NCBI GenBank assembly: GCA_964020155.1
Contig: OZ026554.1
Location: 5,619,416 to 5,683,415, forward strand
Source: Chondrilla cf. caribensis
Lineage: Eukaryota > Porifera > Demospongiae > Chondrillida > Chondrillidae
Direction: 5' to 3'
DNA: 64,000 nucleotides
Part shown: one piece after another, positions 24,928 through 40,965 of the stretch
How the letters are laid out: the number at the start of each line of letters is the position of its first letter
Numbering within the stretch: the first letter of the stretch is position 1
Notes under the pieces: generated by a model
Database searches by the model: none
What the model saw: only the letters and a program-made list of their open reading frames with translations
Told to the model about the DNA's origin: nothing
Made by a program: the position numbers and the translations under genes

Positions 24928-26076
24928 GATTGCAACATTGCTACCATCGATGACAATAGAGCGGAGACCATTGGTGGGTTTGGTTACTTTAGTACTTGGC
25001 ATTGGAAGCTGGGCCATAGGATACTGAGGTGAGGGGCATTCATGAGGAGGTTCCACTGGCGTCCAACTGACCGGTGACTGTGTGAGTATGCTCAAGACGC
25101 GATCATAAGTGGCAGAGGGTCCTGCATTCTTGATGGCAGTCCTCACGGCATTTTCATTATACCCCAAACGTACCAGTTCTCCCATAAAATGATGGTTGGA
25201 CTCTGATGTGGGCGCGGGATCAACACCATTGGACTGGTTCAGGTCAAGGGACTGAAACGTGTGCACTAGGTCGTCCCCATTTTCAACTGTGCTTCTTCTG
25301 ACAACCAACTCTTGTGTGGCAATTTCTTGTATTTTGGTCATGGCCTTGTCCACCTTAGCCCCTCTCCCCTGAAGAATCAATACAGGATCTCTCAACGTCG
25401 TACAGACCACAAATTCCTGTTCAATTCGATCAAGGTTTTCACGCAGTGTTCCAATGCTGGAGTCGAATGGCATCTCCTTAGTACATTCAGGACTACACAC
25501 AGCTCCAATGTATTCCTACAGTGTATTGAGAAATTAGAGATATTGAAAGTTCAATGGTGGTCCAATAAGCTCATTAGCATGTCATGACCTAACATCCTCC
25601 TGCCACTCATTGATGAATTTCATTAGCGACCCCACATTGAAATTGAAAGTCAATTCCTACACCATGACACAACGCATATTAAATGGTCGGGAAGTCAGTC
25701 TTAGTGGGAAGTTAATAAAAAAACATCGTCCCGTGGTATTGTGTCCCCTCTACGCTCATCACAAATACAACGTCTAATAAATGTGTTATTGGCGATCGAT
25801 TAACAGGTGGTCTCGAACAGATGACCGAGTCGCGTACAAAGGGTCACACACTCTATTCGCTCGACATCTTGTCAGAAACACGGGACTCACCTGAGCACGC
25901 GCAATGCCTTCGCTGGTTCCTGATAAAGAAATTAATTCTCCATCCGAGTGACTGTTCTTTGAAGTAGAGATTAGCACCTTAAATAATCTTTGTATGTGTT
26001 CTAGCTTGGTCTGGTTTGGAAAAACATTTTTGGGAACAAGAAGCTCTCTTGTTCTTTGTTCCAACGGGGTGGACAT
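23190..26076 (-). CDS. Regnase/N4BP1-like RNA-binding endonuclease with KH-like, UBA, NYN and tandem CCCH domains
   Basis: Starts MSTPLEQRTRELLVPKN (26076). Domains in order: KH-like region (GTLRENLDRIEQEF to VDKAMTKIQEI), UBA-like helices (GELVRLGYNENAVRTAI to VLSILTQ), NYN/PIN RNase (VIDGSNVAIR; YDDYYIVKLAHEVDGIIVS with its acidic residues), two C-x5-C-x5-C-x3-H zinc fingers (CPHGKKCTFGRHCKYSH and CQRGANCKFGQNCKYYH), a long Pro/Ser-rich linker, and a C-terminal CUE-like bundle (ERLLDMLKSILPGKEELIHQ to LRLLVRLCQE). In vertebrates the KH and NYN parts occur in N4BP1/KHNYN, and the UBA, NYN and one CCCH finger occur in ZC3H12 (Regnase), enzymes that cleave inflammatory or viral RNA. The NYN acidic residues look intact. 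A CA repeat lies in the intron within the NYN domain. Stop TGA is the complement of 23190-23192. Confidence 0.92.
24780..24926. repeat. CA microsatellite
   Basis: CA run with CCACAC interruptions, in the intron that splits the NYN domain after GSNVAIR. Confidence 0.95.
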
Positions 26077-28021
26077 CGTCCGTTCGGCATCCAGCGAGCA
26101 ACGTACGGAAAAGTACAGGGTCTTTCAGGCTCCTTACAGTTAGTTCCTCAACCAGGTCGCTTATTTTGCTCCATTGAGAAAGAAGTGAAGGATCAGTATT
26201 CTTCTTCAGGGTTGGAGCGCGCTTATGTCACTAGCACTGAGAGATTCTGGGTGGGTTACCCTATCGGTAGTGAGTTATATACTACGTACACGTATCACGA
26301 AGCAACCTTCCAATTCCCAATAGCGATGACGTCACAGTTCTACTTCCACTCCCACTCAAAAATGCCTGTAAGCGAGTTGGTCCTCTCCCAAGTCCACCTC
26401 ACAGGAGAGTCCGGGTGTCCACTCTTCACCGCCAACCGCTTCAAACCTAACTTCTGTACTAACTGCAGTCAACTTTTAACCAATCACAGAGAGGAGGCTA
26501 TCCCTGACGACCAGACCATACTCGAGGTAACCATCTGTGCGCACTTCCCTCCATTGCACCATAGGCTATGACTATACTACAGCACCGACTGGAAGTGAAA
26601 AGAACGAAGCTTTATCTGCTCAACATTCTGTTTCTTTGTTGCACAAACACAGGCTATTGAGTATAGTCAACATGGGGAAAAGGTCCCAAGTTGCATACTT
26701 CCCAAGGGAGAGGGGGGTGGGGCACTCTACCATGGGGGGTACAAGGCAGTTATGAACACAAGTTTCCTGAGTGAATGCGACATCAAATATGTCGTGAATA
26801 CAGCACGTGGACTGGAGGAAGTATTAGGCCCGAAATACAAGGTATGTTAATGGACAAACACAGAATTGTGTAGGAACGGTCTGTGCTGTGCGGTCCACAC
26901 TTGGAGATGTGTCCGTCAACATGGTGCGTGTACATGCACTAACAGGCATATCAGAGATGAATTACACGGATGCTGTGTCACCTACAGTTCCTCATGTATC
27001 AACATCCTCTCCTGCCACTAATAGGAAGCAGTGAAGAAAGCCAAATCCATGGGAATTGTGTACTTGCAAATGGAATGGATTGATGACACCTCTTACAACA
27101 TTGAACTAGCTGATCTGGTCAAGTGTGTGGAGTTCATTCATCATGGCATAACCTCAGGAGGATCAGTTCTTGTTCACTGTGCTCAGGTTAGTGATACCAG
27201 GGATCCATCTCTAGGGATGAGCCATCAGGGATGAGCCATCAGGGATGAGCCATCAGGGATGAGCCATCAGGGATGAGCCATCTCTAGGGATGAGCCATCA
27301 GGGATGAGCCATCTCTAGGGATGAGCCATCAGGGATGAGCCATCTCTAGGGATGAGCCATCAGGGATGAGCCATCTCTAGGGATGAGCCATCAGGGATGA
27401 GCCATCTCTAGGAATGAGCCATCAGGGATGAGTCATCTCTAGGGATGAGCCATCAGGGATGAGCCATCGGTGATGGGCCTTTTGGATTGGTTACAACAAA
27501 TGACAATCACAAGTAGTGAATCCTTACAATCACTCCAGCTTCAAGTGATAGAGGAAGACTTTCACATTTAAAACCACTCACAATACATAGAATGTGGGCC
27601 ATTAGGAGTGATGGCATGTCAGAGATGTAGGATGTTGGTTGCCCTCTCTCTCTCTCAAAGTATTATCTGGAACTAGTGGGAAGGCGTACAAGTGTAGGTT
27701 CATGAGTAGTGCCATTGGTTACTGTAGTCATGGTAACTACTCCTGTCATCCACTACTATAGTCACAATGCTATCCCATTGGTTGCATGGAGTGACAAGAT
27801 AGATGGCTGGTGTGGTTGAGTGAAAACCGCCAGTGCGGAAATTGCGTTGGATGTGGATATGGGATGCCAACTGCCTCCACATCATATGCCAAGTGAAATT
27901 GAAACCATTGCAGCTATGAATAAGCTTATTCGGCTAGGTAATTAAATTCATAACTTATTTAGTTTTGTGACTATAATTGTTAAAGTGTGTCTGAATTAGA
28001 ATAATAGAGAAAGTGTGTGTA

Positions 28022-28079
<58 letters not shown>

Positions 28080-28958
28080 GGTGCATGTGTGTGGTGTGCA
28101 TGTGTATGTGTGTGTGTGTGTGTGTGTGCGTGTGTGGTGTGTATGTGTGTGTGTGTGTGTGTTGCATGTGTGTGGTGTGCATGTGTATGTGTGTGCGCAT
28201 GTGTGTGTGTGTGTGTGTGGTGTGCATGTGTGTTAAACAGCATATTAGTAACAAGTACATTAGTCATTCTTGAGGTAAGTCACAAGCGCAAGGACAGTTA
28301 TTTTCAGTTTAGACAATACGCATACCAACAGGTTATTCTGTTCAGACCCAACCCAAACCTCCACTATGGAGCTACTCCATGGATCATTATGTGCCCAGAA
28401 TTACCAAAAATGGTGTAAAATTGAGCTATTTTCATATTGTGCTGTTTATGGACGACCAACAGAAACAACCCTCTACCGCTCCACTAACTGTCACCACCCA
28501 CTCCACTAACTGCCATTGCCCACTCCACTGTCACCGCCCACTCCACTAACTGACATCGCCCACTCCACTGTCACCGCCCACTCCACTAACTGACATCGCC
28601 CACTCCACTGTCACCGCCCACTCCACTAACTGACATCGCCCACTCCACTGTCACCACCCACTCCACCGTCCACTCCACTAACTGACATCGCCCACTCCAC
28701 TAACTGTCACCACAACACAGGGAGAAAATTACTATAACTTCCTATTCTTGGCTCATACAATAGGGAAAGTCTCGTTCTACCACAGCTGTGATTGCCTATG
28801 TGATGGCTGTGAAAGGTCTCGGTGCTTTAGAGAGTCAAGCAATCGTCAAGGAGCAGAGGAAAATGGCCGAACCAAATGAAAATTTTCTGAAGATACTTAA
28901 AACATTCCAGTCATCTCCAGAACTGGCTGATCTCCGCCAGAGATTGACATCGGAGTAG
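26056..28958 (+). CDS. Dual-specificity phosphatase with an N-terminal cysteine-containing extension
   Basis: Four or five exons. The C-terminal half is a dual-specificity phosphatase: ALYHGGYKAVMN, DIKYVVNTARGLEEV, a general-acid loop in MEWIDDTSYNI, and the active site HCAQGKSRST (C-x5-R) split by an intron after HCAQ. It ends LRQRLTSE. The first exon encodes about 160 residues of unknown fold with a CTNC motif (KPNFCTNCSQLL) that may bind zinc or structure the domain. I cannot name a vertebrate orthologue; DUSPs dephosphorylate phosphotyrosine/threonine or sometimes RNA or carbohydrate. The first ATG (26056) lies inside the first codons of the divergent RNase gene, so the two coding regions would overlap by 21 bases; a later ATG (26325 or 26363) is possible but would shorten the extension. 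The intron before GKSRST is about 1.6 kb and full of repeats. Confidence 0.86.
27208..27476. repeat. Minisatellite with 15- and 16-base alternating units
   Basis: Copies of GGGATGAGCCATCA alternate with GGGATGAGCCATCTCTA, giving a compound period of about 31 bases. It begins close after the exon end and lies in the DUSP intron. Confidence 0.9.
28009..28236. repeat. GT microsatellite, impure
   Basis: GT tract with repeated GCATGTGTGTGGTGTGCATG blocks. Alternating purine-pyrimidine sequence of this length can form Z-DNA in vitro. DUSP intron. Confidence 0.93.
28480..28712. repeat. Minisatellite, about 41-base unit
   Basis: About six copies of a compound unit made of CCACTCCACTAACTGACATC and GCCCACTCCACTGTCACC. 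DUSP intron, shortly before the exon for GKSRST. Confidence 0.9.
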
Positions 28959-29115
28959 TATTTGAACAATCTTTTCTATTTATTATGTTTGTATATAGTA
29001 GCAATGAAATATAGACATATGTAACACACACAGACACACACAGACGTACATACATATAATTTTATGTAGTTTGACAGTACAGGAGTGCGACAACAAGCTG
29101 GTACAAAGTGTGATG

Positions 29116-32638
<3,523 letters not shown>

Positions 32639-32682
32639 CTTGGTACAGATGTCACGTGACCTACGTCCACCAGCTGTCGAGA
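32639..32682. promoter_or_regulatory. 44-base gap between BBS4 and TRIP13 start codons
   Basis: The two divergent start codons (32638 minus, 32683 plus) leave no room for separate promoters and 5' UTRs, so transcripts should overlap or begin inside each other's first exon. It contains GTCACGTGAC (a palindromic E-box CACGTG at about 32654). Confidence 0.55.
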
Positions 32683-33583
32683 ATGACCGGCGAACTGAGC
32701 GAGCTGTCGGCAGCCCTCCCCAAGCCATCGCAGTCCATAATCCACGTCGAAGTGTGCCAGAAGAACTGTAGGTGAGCTAGAACTACATGTTGGCCGACGG
32801 ACAGTGGTTAGCAGACGTCGTGTTGTAACAACTTGAGAACGAGTGCTTCCAACCACACTCAGCACCGCCCGAGCCAGTGTGGTCCTCCAGCACACCACCA
32901 GCTTCTTGTCCAGAGTGGGGACCACGTACGGTGATGCCGTGCTGAAGGAGTTTGACGACCCGCTGCTCAAGGAACACGTGGAGTCGATCTCACTTTCGGA
33001 GGCGAACCCTGGTCGATCAGACAGGAGGGTTGGTACCGGGTGGGGTGTGGGGTGTTGGATGCTTGGAGAGAGTAACCACACCGCTTTTATCAATTCTAGT
33101 TCATAGACCTGACAAAGGTTATTCATCGTGTCCATGTATACCAGCTCAACGACTGTGGTCCCATTACTGAGGAATTGGATGACGAGGAGGAAGTGACTGC
33201 CTCCCAACACTGGGTCCTACCATGCTGTTAGTGGCTGTCGGTAAACCGTTATTGCATGTCTGCGTGTCACCATGGTTACCCCTCCAGCTGACTTCCAAGG
33301 ACTTTGGGAGAGTCTTGTCTACGACATCGACATCAAGTCCAAGGTAGAGCAGTCCATTTTGATGTTGCTGTTCTCTGAATGACCAATGATAGCTCTTCCC
33401 CGACTGATGGGACCTCTACAGCTGCTCAACTACATGGAGACAGCCATGTTGTTCTCTGACAAGTACGTAGTAGACAGGTCTGAGTATGCTCTTATCTCGA
33501 CTTCAACAGTCACCATTTCTCCCTTCTGTTAGAGGAGTCAGTGCCAACATTATAACATGGAACAGAGTGGTACTGCTACATGG

Positions 33584-33645
<62 letters not shown>

Positions 33646-35088
33646 TGTAAATTAATAGATGTCTGTCAGCAATCTCCATCCACCCGTACTAGGTCCACCA
33701 GGGACTGGCAAGACAACTCTCTGTAAAGCGCTGGCTCAGAAGCTGTCCATTCGCATGTCCCACAGGTACTCCTACGGTCAACTGGTGGAAATCAATAGTC
33801 ATAGCTTGTTCTCAAAATGGTTCTCCGAAGTAAGCATATGTTTGTTGCCATGACAACCCATTGTGCACCTAATGGATTGCTGCACCCCCTCCAGAGTGGT
33901 AAACTAGTCCAGAAGATGTTCGGTAAGATCCAAGATCTCATAGCTGATAAGGAGGCACTGATCTGTGTCCTAATTGATGAGGTGGGCCGAGGTCATGGCC
34001 TTGATCCCCCCTAAATTGACCACCCCAACCCGCTCACCAGGTGGAGAGCCTTACATCGGCCAGGCAGTCCTCCATGGCTGGGTCAGAGCCTTCTGATGCC
34101 ATCCGTGTTGTCAATGCTTTACTGACTCAAATAGACCAAATCAAGAGGTATCTCACCCCCTCACCTGTGTGTTCGGAGCACCTTGGTAACCAAACCAGTC
34201 TATTCACTGTTAGATGTGCAAATGTCATTATACTAACAACATCCAACATCACTGGAGCTATAGATCTGGCGTTTGTAGACAGGTTGGACTTGTTTTCTTC
34301 CTGGAACAAACTGGTTACTGTTTGTATTCCTCCCCCTACAGGGCAGATATTAAACAATACATTGGGTTACCAACACCCCCAGCTATTTTCAAGATCTACC
34401 ACTCGTGTATTAAGGAGCTTACTAGAGTGAGTAGTGCGGTAGACACACCCACGTCCCATGTATCACGCCCACACTGTTCACTCAATAGGTTGGTATAGTC
34501 TCCCCAGCTCAGCAGATCCTGGAGTTAAGGTGTGTGTGGACAGACAATGGTGGTCCCTTTGTAGCAATGTTGTGTTCATTGTTTTGGCAGAGCCCTTGAG
34601 GTAATGAGATTCACGTCCAACGACGCGACCCAACTGAGCTTGAAGTTGTGGGAGGTGTCCAGGTGACAGCTAGGATGCTCCCTAGTGGGATTAGTTGCCA
34701 TGGATACTGTTCTTACACTTTTGTAGGAAAAGTCAAGGTCTAAGTGGACGTACCCTGAGGAAGCTCCCGTTCCTTGCTCATGCCATGTACCTCCAGGTGG
34801 GAGTGTGGTGTTAATCCTCCAGCTGGTGTCCTTAGTGTACTGGAGTGCGGAGTGGAGTGGTGTGTGTGAGTGGTATGTGTGGGAGTGGTGTGTGTGAGTG
34901 GTATGTGTGGGAGGGTGGAGTGCTTCTACTGGACTGGACTGACAGGTGTTCCCCTGCCATGTGTGCCACCTGTACTCTTGCCCTTGTAGAGCTCTTCTGT
35001 CAATATGGAGGTCTACCTTGATGCATTGGAGAAGGTGGTCGTGAAGCAGTTCAAGGAGAGGGACGATTTGACAAGGATCAACACCTAA
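32683..35088 (+). CDS. TRIP13: TRIP13/PCH2, HORMA-remodelling AAA+ ATPase
   Basis: Starts [18 protein letters not shown] and ends [14 protein letters not shown]-terminal domain ([18 protein letters not shown]), Walker [10 protein letters not shown] with an intron just before PPGTG, the segment [19 protein letters not shown], Walker B LIDEVESL, sensor region [20 protein letters not shown], and the arginine-containing [12 protein letters not shown]. All match TRIP13, the AAA+ ATPase that opens MAD2 and meiotic HORMA proteins in the spindle checkpoint and in meiosis. A GT repeat lies in the intron before Walker A. The start is chosen as the first ATG giving the family N terminus. Convergent with CEP76 (154 bases between stops). 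Confidence 0.97.
33583..33643. repeat. GT microsatellite
   Basis: About 28 GT units in the TRIP13 intron just upstream of the Walker A exon. Confidence 0.95.
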
Positions 35089-35242
35089 CTACTGACAATA
35101 ACAAGAATCAATCAATTCAATTTATTATAAGCATAAACCTGAAAACAATGCTCACTAAATTTCATTGCAATGATAAATACAATGTTAATAATATGTTGTG
35201 TAGTGTCTTGTTACAAACACATCTCAACTGGAGGACTGGTAG

Positions 35243-37452
35243 CTATAGCACGGACTGGTACTGGACAGCGAACATCACCCACACTGCTAGGGTGTCCTCT
35301 GGGTAGTGGTACACTGTACAACGGAGTGCATGCTCCACTCTGTCACCACGACAACAAAGAATCTCATTACAAACATCCGACCTGTAGAAAAATTATGAAA
35401 TAAATATATTATGTCATGTGACTATCACATGGACCACTCACTTCAGACAGGAAGCAAACATTCTGGCTACATTGCAGTTGACAAACTGAATTGGAAATGC
35501 CTTGAAGGTACATCCTTCTGGCACCGTCAGTCGCACGGCCTGCTGGAACTCCACACTGCCAACACTGGTGCCAGTCACACGCTCCATCTCATAAGCCGAC
35601 AGAGCAGCGGTCAAGATGTAACTGAGTGTGCTGTTCCACACTGTCTCCAGACCCAACTCTTGTCGGTGCTCCACCAGACACACCCTCAGTCTGGTCTCCA
35701 GTTCATTGCTTGCCATCAGAGGGTCCAACCCCCCTGAAGACAGCACCACAGAAGGGAGCAGCACCTTGGCAGATCCACGCCTCACAGACTGTATAGCCTC
35801 TGATTTCATTGCCTTCCACTGTGAGGGGTCTGAGAGATTGAACCGGGCGGTGGCCACACTGTCACCGGGCTGGATGTTAGCAAGGAAGGTGTGGTGATTG
35901 AAGACACACCCTATGGTGCGATACGGGTGAGATGGGTGGGGCAGCCTGACTGGCCCTGGGTGGTGTGAGGGGTCCACACTCTGGTGGCAGAACCTGCACA
36001 GGAAGCCGACATACAGACCCTCACCACACCATACAACACTGTACCTCCACACATACCTTTGTCCTGTGAGGCTCTCCCAAAACGTCACCTCGCCATCATG
36101 GCCCAATGTCATGACCCATGTGTGAACCTGGGAATTACCCTTTGTACCCACACACACAAAGGCTTGCAATCCGAACCCCAGCAGCAGTGAACACAGGAGC
36201 ACGGCGTGGTCCTCGCAGTCCTGTCAGGAACACACATGATCAAGTATGCACATGAACAGGAACTACACACGTCGCAACTCACCCCCTTCTTCCTAGCAAG
36301 CAAACTATGCAGTGTGTTCCAAACCTCATTCCTGCACCCACCACTGCCCAGAGATGTGGAGGAGGTCTTCTCGTACGGAATCAAGCTGACAAACCTTGCA
36401 GCATGGCGAGGACTCTCCAGCAGCCGTCCGGCTCGCAGTGGACTGACATACACAAACACCGGCCAATTCCTGCCGACTTCATCATGAGCGAATATCTTGA
36501 CCAGTCGCTGACTATGACTGGGACGAATCTGGAGAAACTCCTTCCACCAGTGCTTGGCATAAGCCAAGAACATGCGTTCTATTTCATTATATTGATTCTC
36601 CTCTATCTTGAGCTGAGTGGAGTAAGCATCTTCTTGGACACGATGGGCTCCTTTAGGGACCACCTCTAGCTGAATGTCCAGCACACCCACAGTCACATTG
36701 GACTCCACGCCATATCCACTCAACTCGAGTGGTAAGGAGATTTTACCATTGTCAGTTGTGAGCGTCTTCCTCCACTCAACGCGGCCAGTACCAGCTACCT
36801 CGCGTCCACCAGTGTCGTCCTCGCGAACAAGAACCAACTGAACAGGATCAGGGATAGACAAGAGGTTAGGTGTGACAGACCTGGCTTCACTGCCTGGATC
36901 TTGATGCGACAGAACCAGCAAAAATGACTCTCTGATGTCCGGCTCACAGGCACAAGTCACTGGCTTAGACACAAAGCGCTGGTTCCTGAAGTATACATGA
37001 AGTGAGAATGCCCCTTGTCTTGGTTGATGTCCAGGAAGAGTGTTCCTTTCTGGGACGTCTACGTGCTCCAAGAAAGCCCTTCCTCCTCGAACGTGCAGCA
37101 AGAGGTACTTCTTACCAGATGAGAGGGGCACGCCTTCCTGGACATCCTTCACTTTCACATCGAATTCATTACAACTGCAAGTTGAATCGATGTCAAAAGG
37201 CAAGCCCTCTCTTTTGGAGGCTTGAACGAGTCGAGGACTTCCCGCAGCCTGCACGTCCAGAGAAGCCAAGATGTCATTAACTACTCCCTTCTCCTGGAGA
37301 GCCCTTAGGACTTCTGATTCATTTAAGCTATCAGGAACTAACGATAAGGTCTCGTCGACACACTCCTGAATCCTTCTTAAAACTTCGTCCTTGTTGACGT
37401 GGCTGTGGACTACCTGACGTAACTCCTGTAGTCTTTCTGGAGGAAGAGACAT
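35243..37452 (-). CDS. CEP76: CEP76, centriolar protein with C2 and transglutaminase-like domains
   Basis: Starts MSLPPERLQELRQVV at 37452, with an extended open frame upstream that is not used. A single large exon (to about 36290) encodes the N-terminal helices, the CEP76 C2 domain (FSLHVYFRNQRFVSKPVTCA) and the central part YAKHWWKEFLQIRPSHSQRL. Later exons give DCEDHAVLLCSLLLGFGLQA, the fold of a transglutaminase-like peptidase, then PYRTIGCVFNHHTFLANIQP and the C-terminal VCNEILCCRGDRVEHALRC and AVWVMFAVQYQSVL. CEP76 limits centriole reduplication. Length (about 650) fits the family. Confidence 0.97.
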
Positions 37453-38547
37453 TTTAGTGAATAAGATGGCCGCCCAATGAAAGTTGCCGCCGAATGTGGT
37501 CACATACATAATATAGCCGATCCCTTCAGTATTGGCGAGCCTGCTGTACGTTGTCCTAGCTATTAGCCATGAAATTTTAATTTTTTTTCCTATTTGTACT
37601 GTCACAAAAAATTAAGCTGGTCAATAAGAACTGCCCAGTGTCCTGGGTCCATGCCAAACTCATCAACACAATTTCGGATGCATACACACCATCCTGAGTG
37701 TGATATAGGCCTCGTGGTGACAAACGAAAAAATGGCAATTTTTTTCCTTGTCACCATGGCCTCTCGTGTGCACGTGATGCAACACAGCTCAAATACGGAT
37801 GCACAGACACACTCCTGGAACTAATACAGTCCTTCTGATAACAAAATTGATATGTTTTGTCGCCAACCAAAATTTCACCCCTGTGTGACACATAAAAATG
37901 CATATTCTTATGTACATTCCAATAAGTGTAATACGCCTTGTGTTGATTACTCAGGGAAATTGACATTCCATTGCTGGTCACCAAGAGCTGCCAATGTCCA
38001 TGCCAAACTCTAACAAAATTTTGAATGCATGCACACCCTTCTGGAATTTCTCCTGGAATTAGCTATAGTATGGTCCTTCTGATAGCAAACAAGATACCTT
38101 TTCTTACTGGTCAAATAAATGTCCTATTGTCTGGGGTTACATTACATAGATTACATACATAGGATCTAACATTCTGTATTTAGTCACCATGGCCACCTCG
38201 GTGTCGCTATCCAACTTATCGACAAGAAAGCGCAAGTTATAGCTATGCAATAATGACGAGTATCACTGATTGAGTACTGGAATTTGTAATATCATTATGC
38301 TGGTCTAATTTCAAGCTTAAAATATGCAAGCAGTAAGTGTCACAAATAGCAAGCCACTACAAGTTAATATCATCACACTTGATGCATGGTTGTTCCTTAG
38401 CTACCCTTAAATATTACTGCCAGTGTTAATACCACTGACCTGCAGCCAGTTGAAGGGTATATGTGTACATACAATATATTCAACAACATAAAGATTTACA
38501 ATAGTGTTTTAATTATCGAATACAAATATGTTTGAAAACATTACTGT
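37453..38547. other. Intergenic region with a diverged direct repeat
   Basis: About 1.1 kb between CEP76 and DCAF11 (3' end). Two diverged direct copies are visible, about 37618-37855 and 37974-38095, sharing CATGCCAAACTC, ATGCA(T)ACACACC and GGTCCTTCTGATA-like blocks. No convincing coding exon. AT-rich elsewhere. Confidence 0.7.
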
Positions 38548-40900
38548 TCACCGTGCATCGTTATATACAAAGGCATCATCATCAGAGCTTGAATCGGGAC
38601 CTAGAGAGTCACTGCAACCGAAACCTCCTCTCACAGAGTGTGCAATCTTGGCAGGTGTCCACAGCCTTACTAGCCCATCCCACTGCAGAGATGGGAGAGA
38701 GAGGAGAGTTGAGAGCTTGTGTTCTCGACAAACACTACACAAAGAGGACTACTATTGAGATGTGCAGACTACAACGCACACAGCTTGTAACCAAGTGAGG
38801 CCGATAAGGGTGCCAGGAGACATCACGGACAGTTCTCTGTGCAATGTGTCAAGGAGTTGTAGAGAACACCACTTATAATGAAATGCATGTTGAACACACA
38901 CACCCATCACAGCAAGTGAAACGATGACAAGCAATTGGAGGATACTGCTCTTCCACTCCGGTTCTTGGCACAATCCAACTCTTTGATCTTTTGTCCAGTC
39001 AAAATATCATAAACTAAACAATAGACAAAAATATACAAAGATATTCACATGTACACAATTGACAAGCTCAACTCACTGACTGCAGTACCATCCCCTCCAG
39101 TGTATATGTAGCGCTGAAAGCATACAAGCAAGTTAGTGAAACAGTGAAGGCACAAGGATATTCCACCTGAATGCAGACTGACCTCTCCAGTACTGGCCAC
39201 CGGGGAGAACTTGCAGCGAATCAGAGTGTGCTGAACACGGTGTCCTGTGTATGTCATCACTGACACGTCTCCAGGAAGCTTCTCACAAGACACCTGTTTG
39301 TTTACTGTAATGTAATGTTGACAGTGATTAGTGTGTGTGTTCACAAACAAAAGAATGTTAAAACTAACACTTCCTCGGTGCCCGTTGCCAGCGATAGTCC
39401 CACATTTGATGCCGAACAGCATTCCTTGTTGCCTTCAGACCTTCTGATGTGGAAAATTTCCTCAAATCCCACAATTTGACAGACTGGTCTTTGGAGTTGG
39501 TGATAACATAATAGCCATCCGTCTACACACACATCACAGGAGAACATCACAGGGGACCATCACAGGGGACCATCACAGGGGACCATCACAGGGGACCATC
39601 ACAGGGGACAATCACAGGGGACCATCACAGGGGACAATCACAGGGGACAATCACAGGGGACCATCACAGGGGACCATCACAGGGGACCATCACAGGGGAC
39701 CATCACAGGGGACAATCACAGGGGACAATCACAGGGGACAATCACATGGGACAATCACAGGGGACAATCACATGGGACAATCACAGGGGACAATCACAGG
39801 GGACAATCACAGGGGACAATCACAGGGGACAATCACAGGGGACAATCACAGGGGACAATCACATGGGACAATCACAGGGGACAATCACATGGGACAATCA
39901 CAGGGGACAATCACAGGGGACAATCACAGGGGACCATCACAGGGGACAATCACAGGGGACAATCACAGGGGACAATCACAGGGGACAATCACAGGGGACC
40001 ATCACACAAAGCAGCTCCTGTTCAATCTGAGACTCTACCTTAGCATCGATGTAGGTCAGCCCATCCCTGTGTCCAGAGAACACCCCAACAGCTCTGGCAT
40101 TCCCTTCGCTGACCACCCGACGGTCCCACACCTGAGGGGTACAAGGAGGGATGTGGCAACTTCGTTGGTACCACATTCCAGCAGTGACGAGAACCATATC
40201 TCACCCTACAGAGGCCGTCATCCCCTCCCGAGAACATCACATTGTCATTTTCTTTACTGCAACAAAGAGCATTAGCGTGATCCTCATGAGCAGGGATCTG
40301 GAGAGATAAATGTAAAGTTGTTGCAACAAAGGAATGATGAAAACCATGACTATCACCCAGGTACACACCTTCAGCACCCGTTCTCCACGATAGAGATCGT
40401 AGACGTACACACAACCATCACTTGCTCTGAGAAACCAAGTACAAAATGGAATAGTACATCAGATGTACAACAAAATCTATGGAAAGACAGAACTAACGAA
40501 GCAGCTACGCTAGATCCATCCGGTGAATAAAATATTCCAAAAGTAGCAAAGGAATCATCATCAGGTCTGTAGGAGGAAATGAGGAGGGCTGATCTACGGC
40601 AATAGCAAACCTTTGGGTGTGGGTGGTAACCTCAGATCCAGAGACGTCTGTGACACTCTATCCCCAACCACATTGCAGTGGTGCACTGCAGACAACAGGA
40701 GTGACACACTGACACAGGTCAAAGGTCAAAGGGTACATAAAAGATCACTCACACAATGGGCTCCATGTCCCGTAGCACAGGTGGCAGTTGTCAGGGCTAC
40801 AGCAAGAGCAGATCAGACAGTTGACATGGTAAGAACATTGTGGAGTGTATCAGGAGTCAGGTGGTGAAGAGACTAGAATGTCTGCACACACACACACACA

Positions 40901-40965
<65 letters not shown>

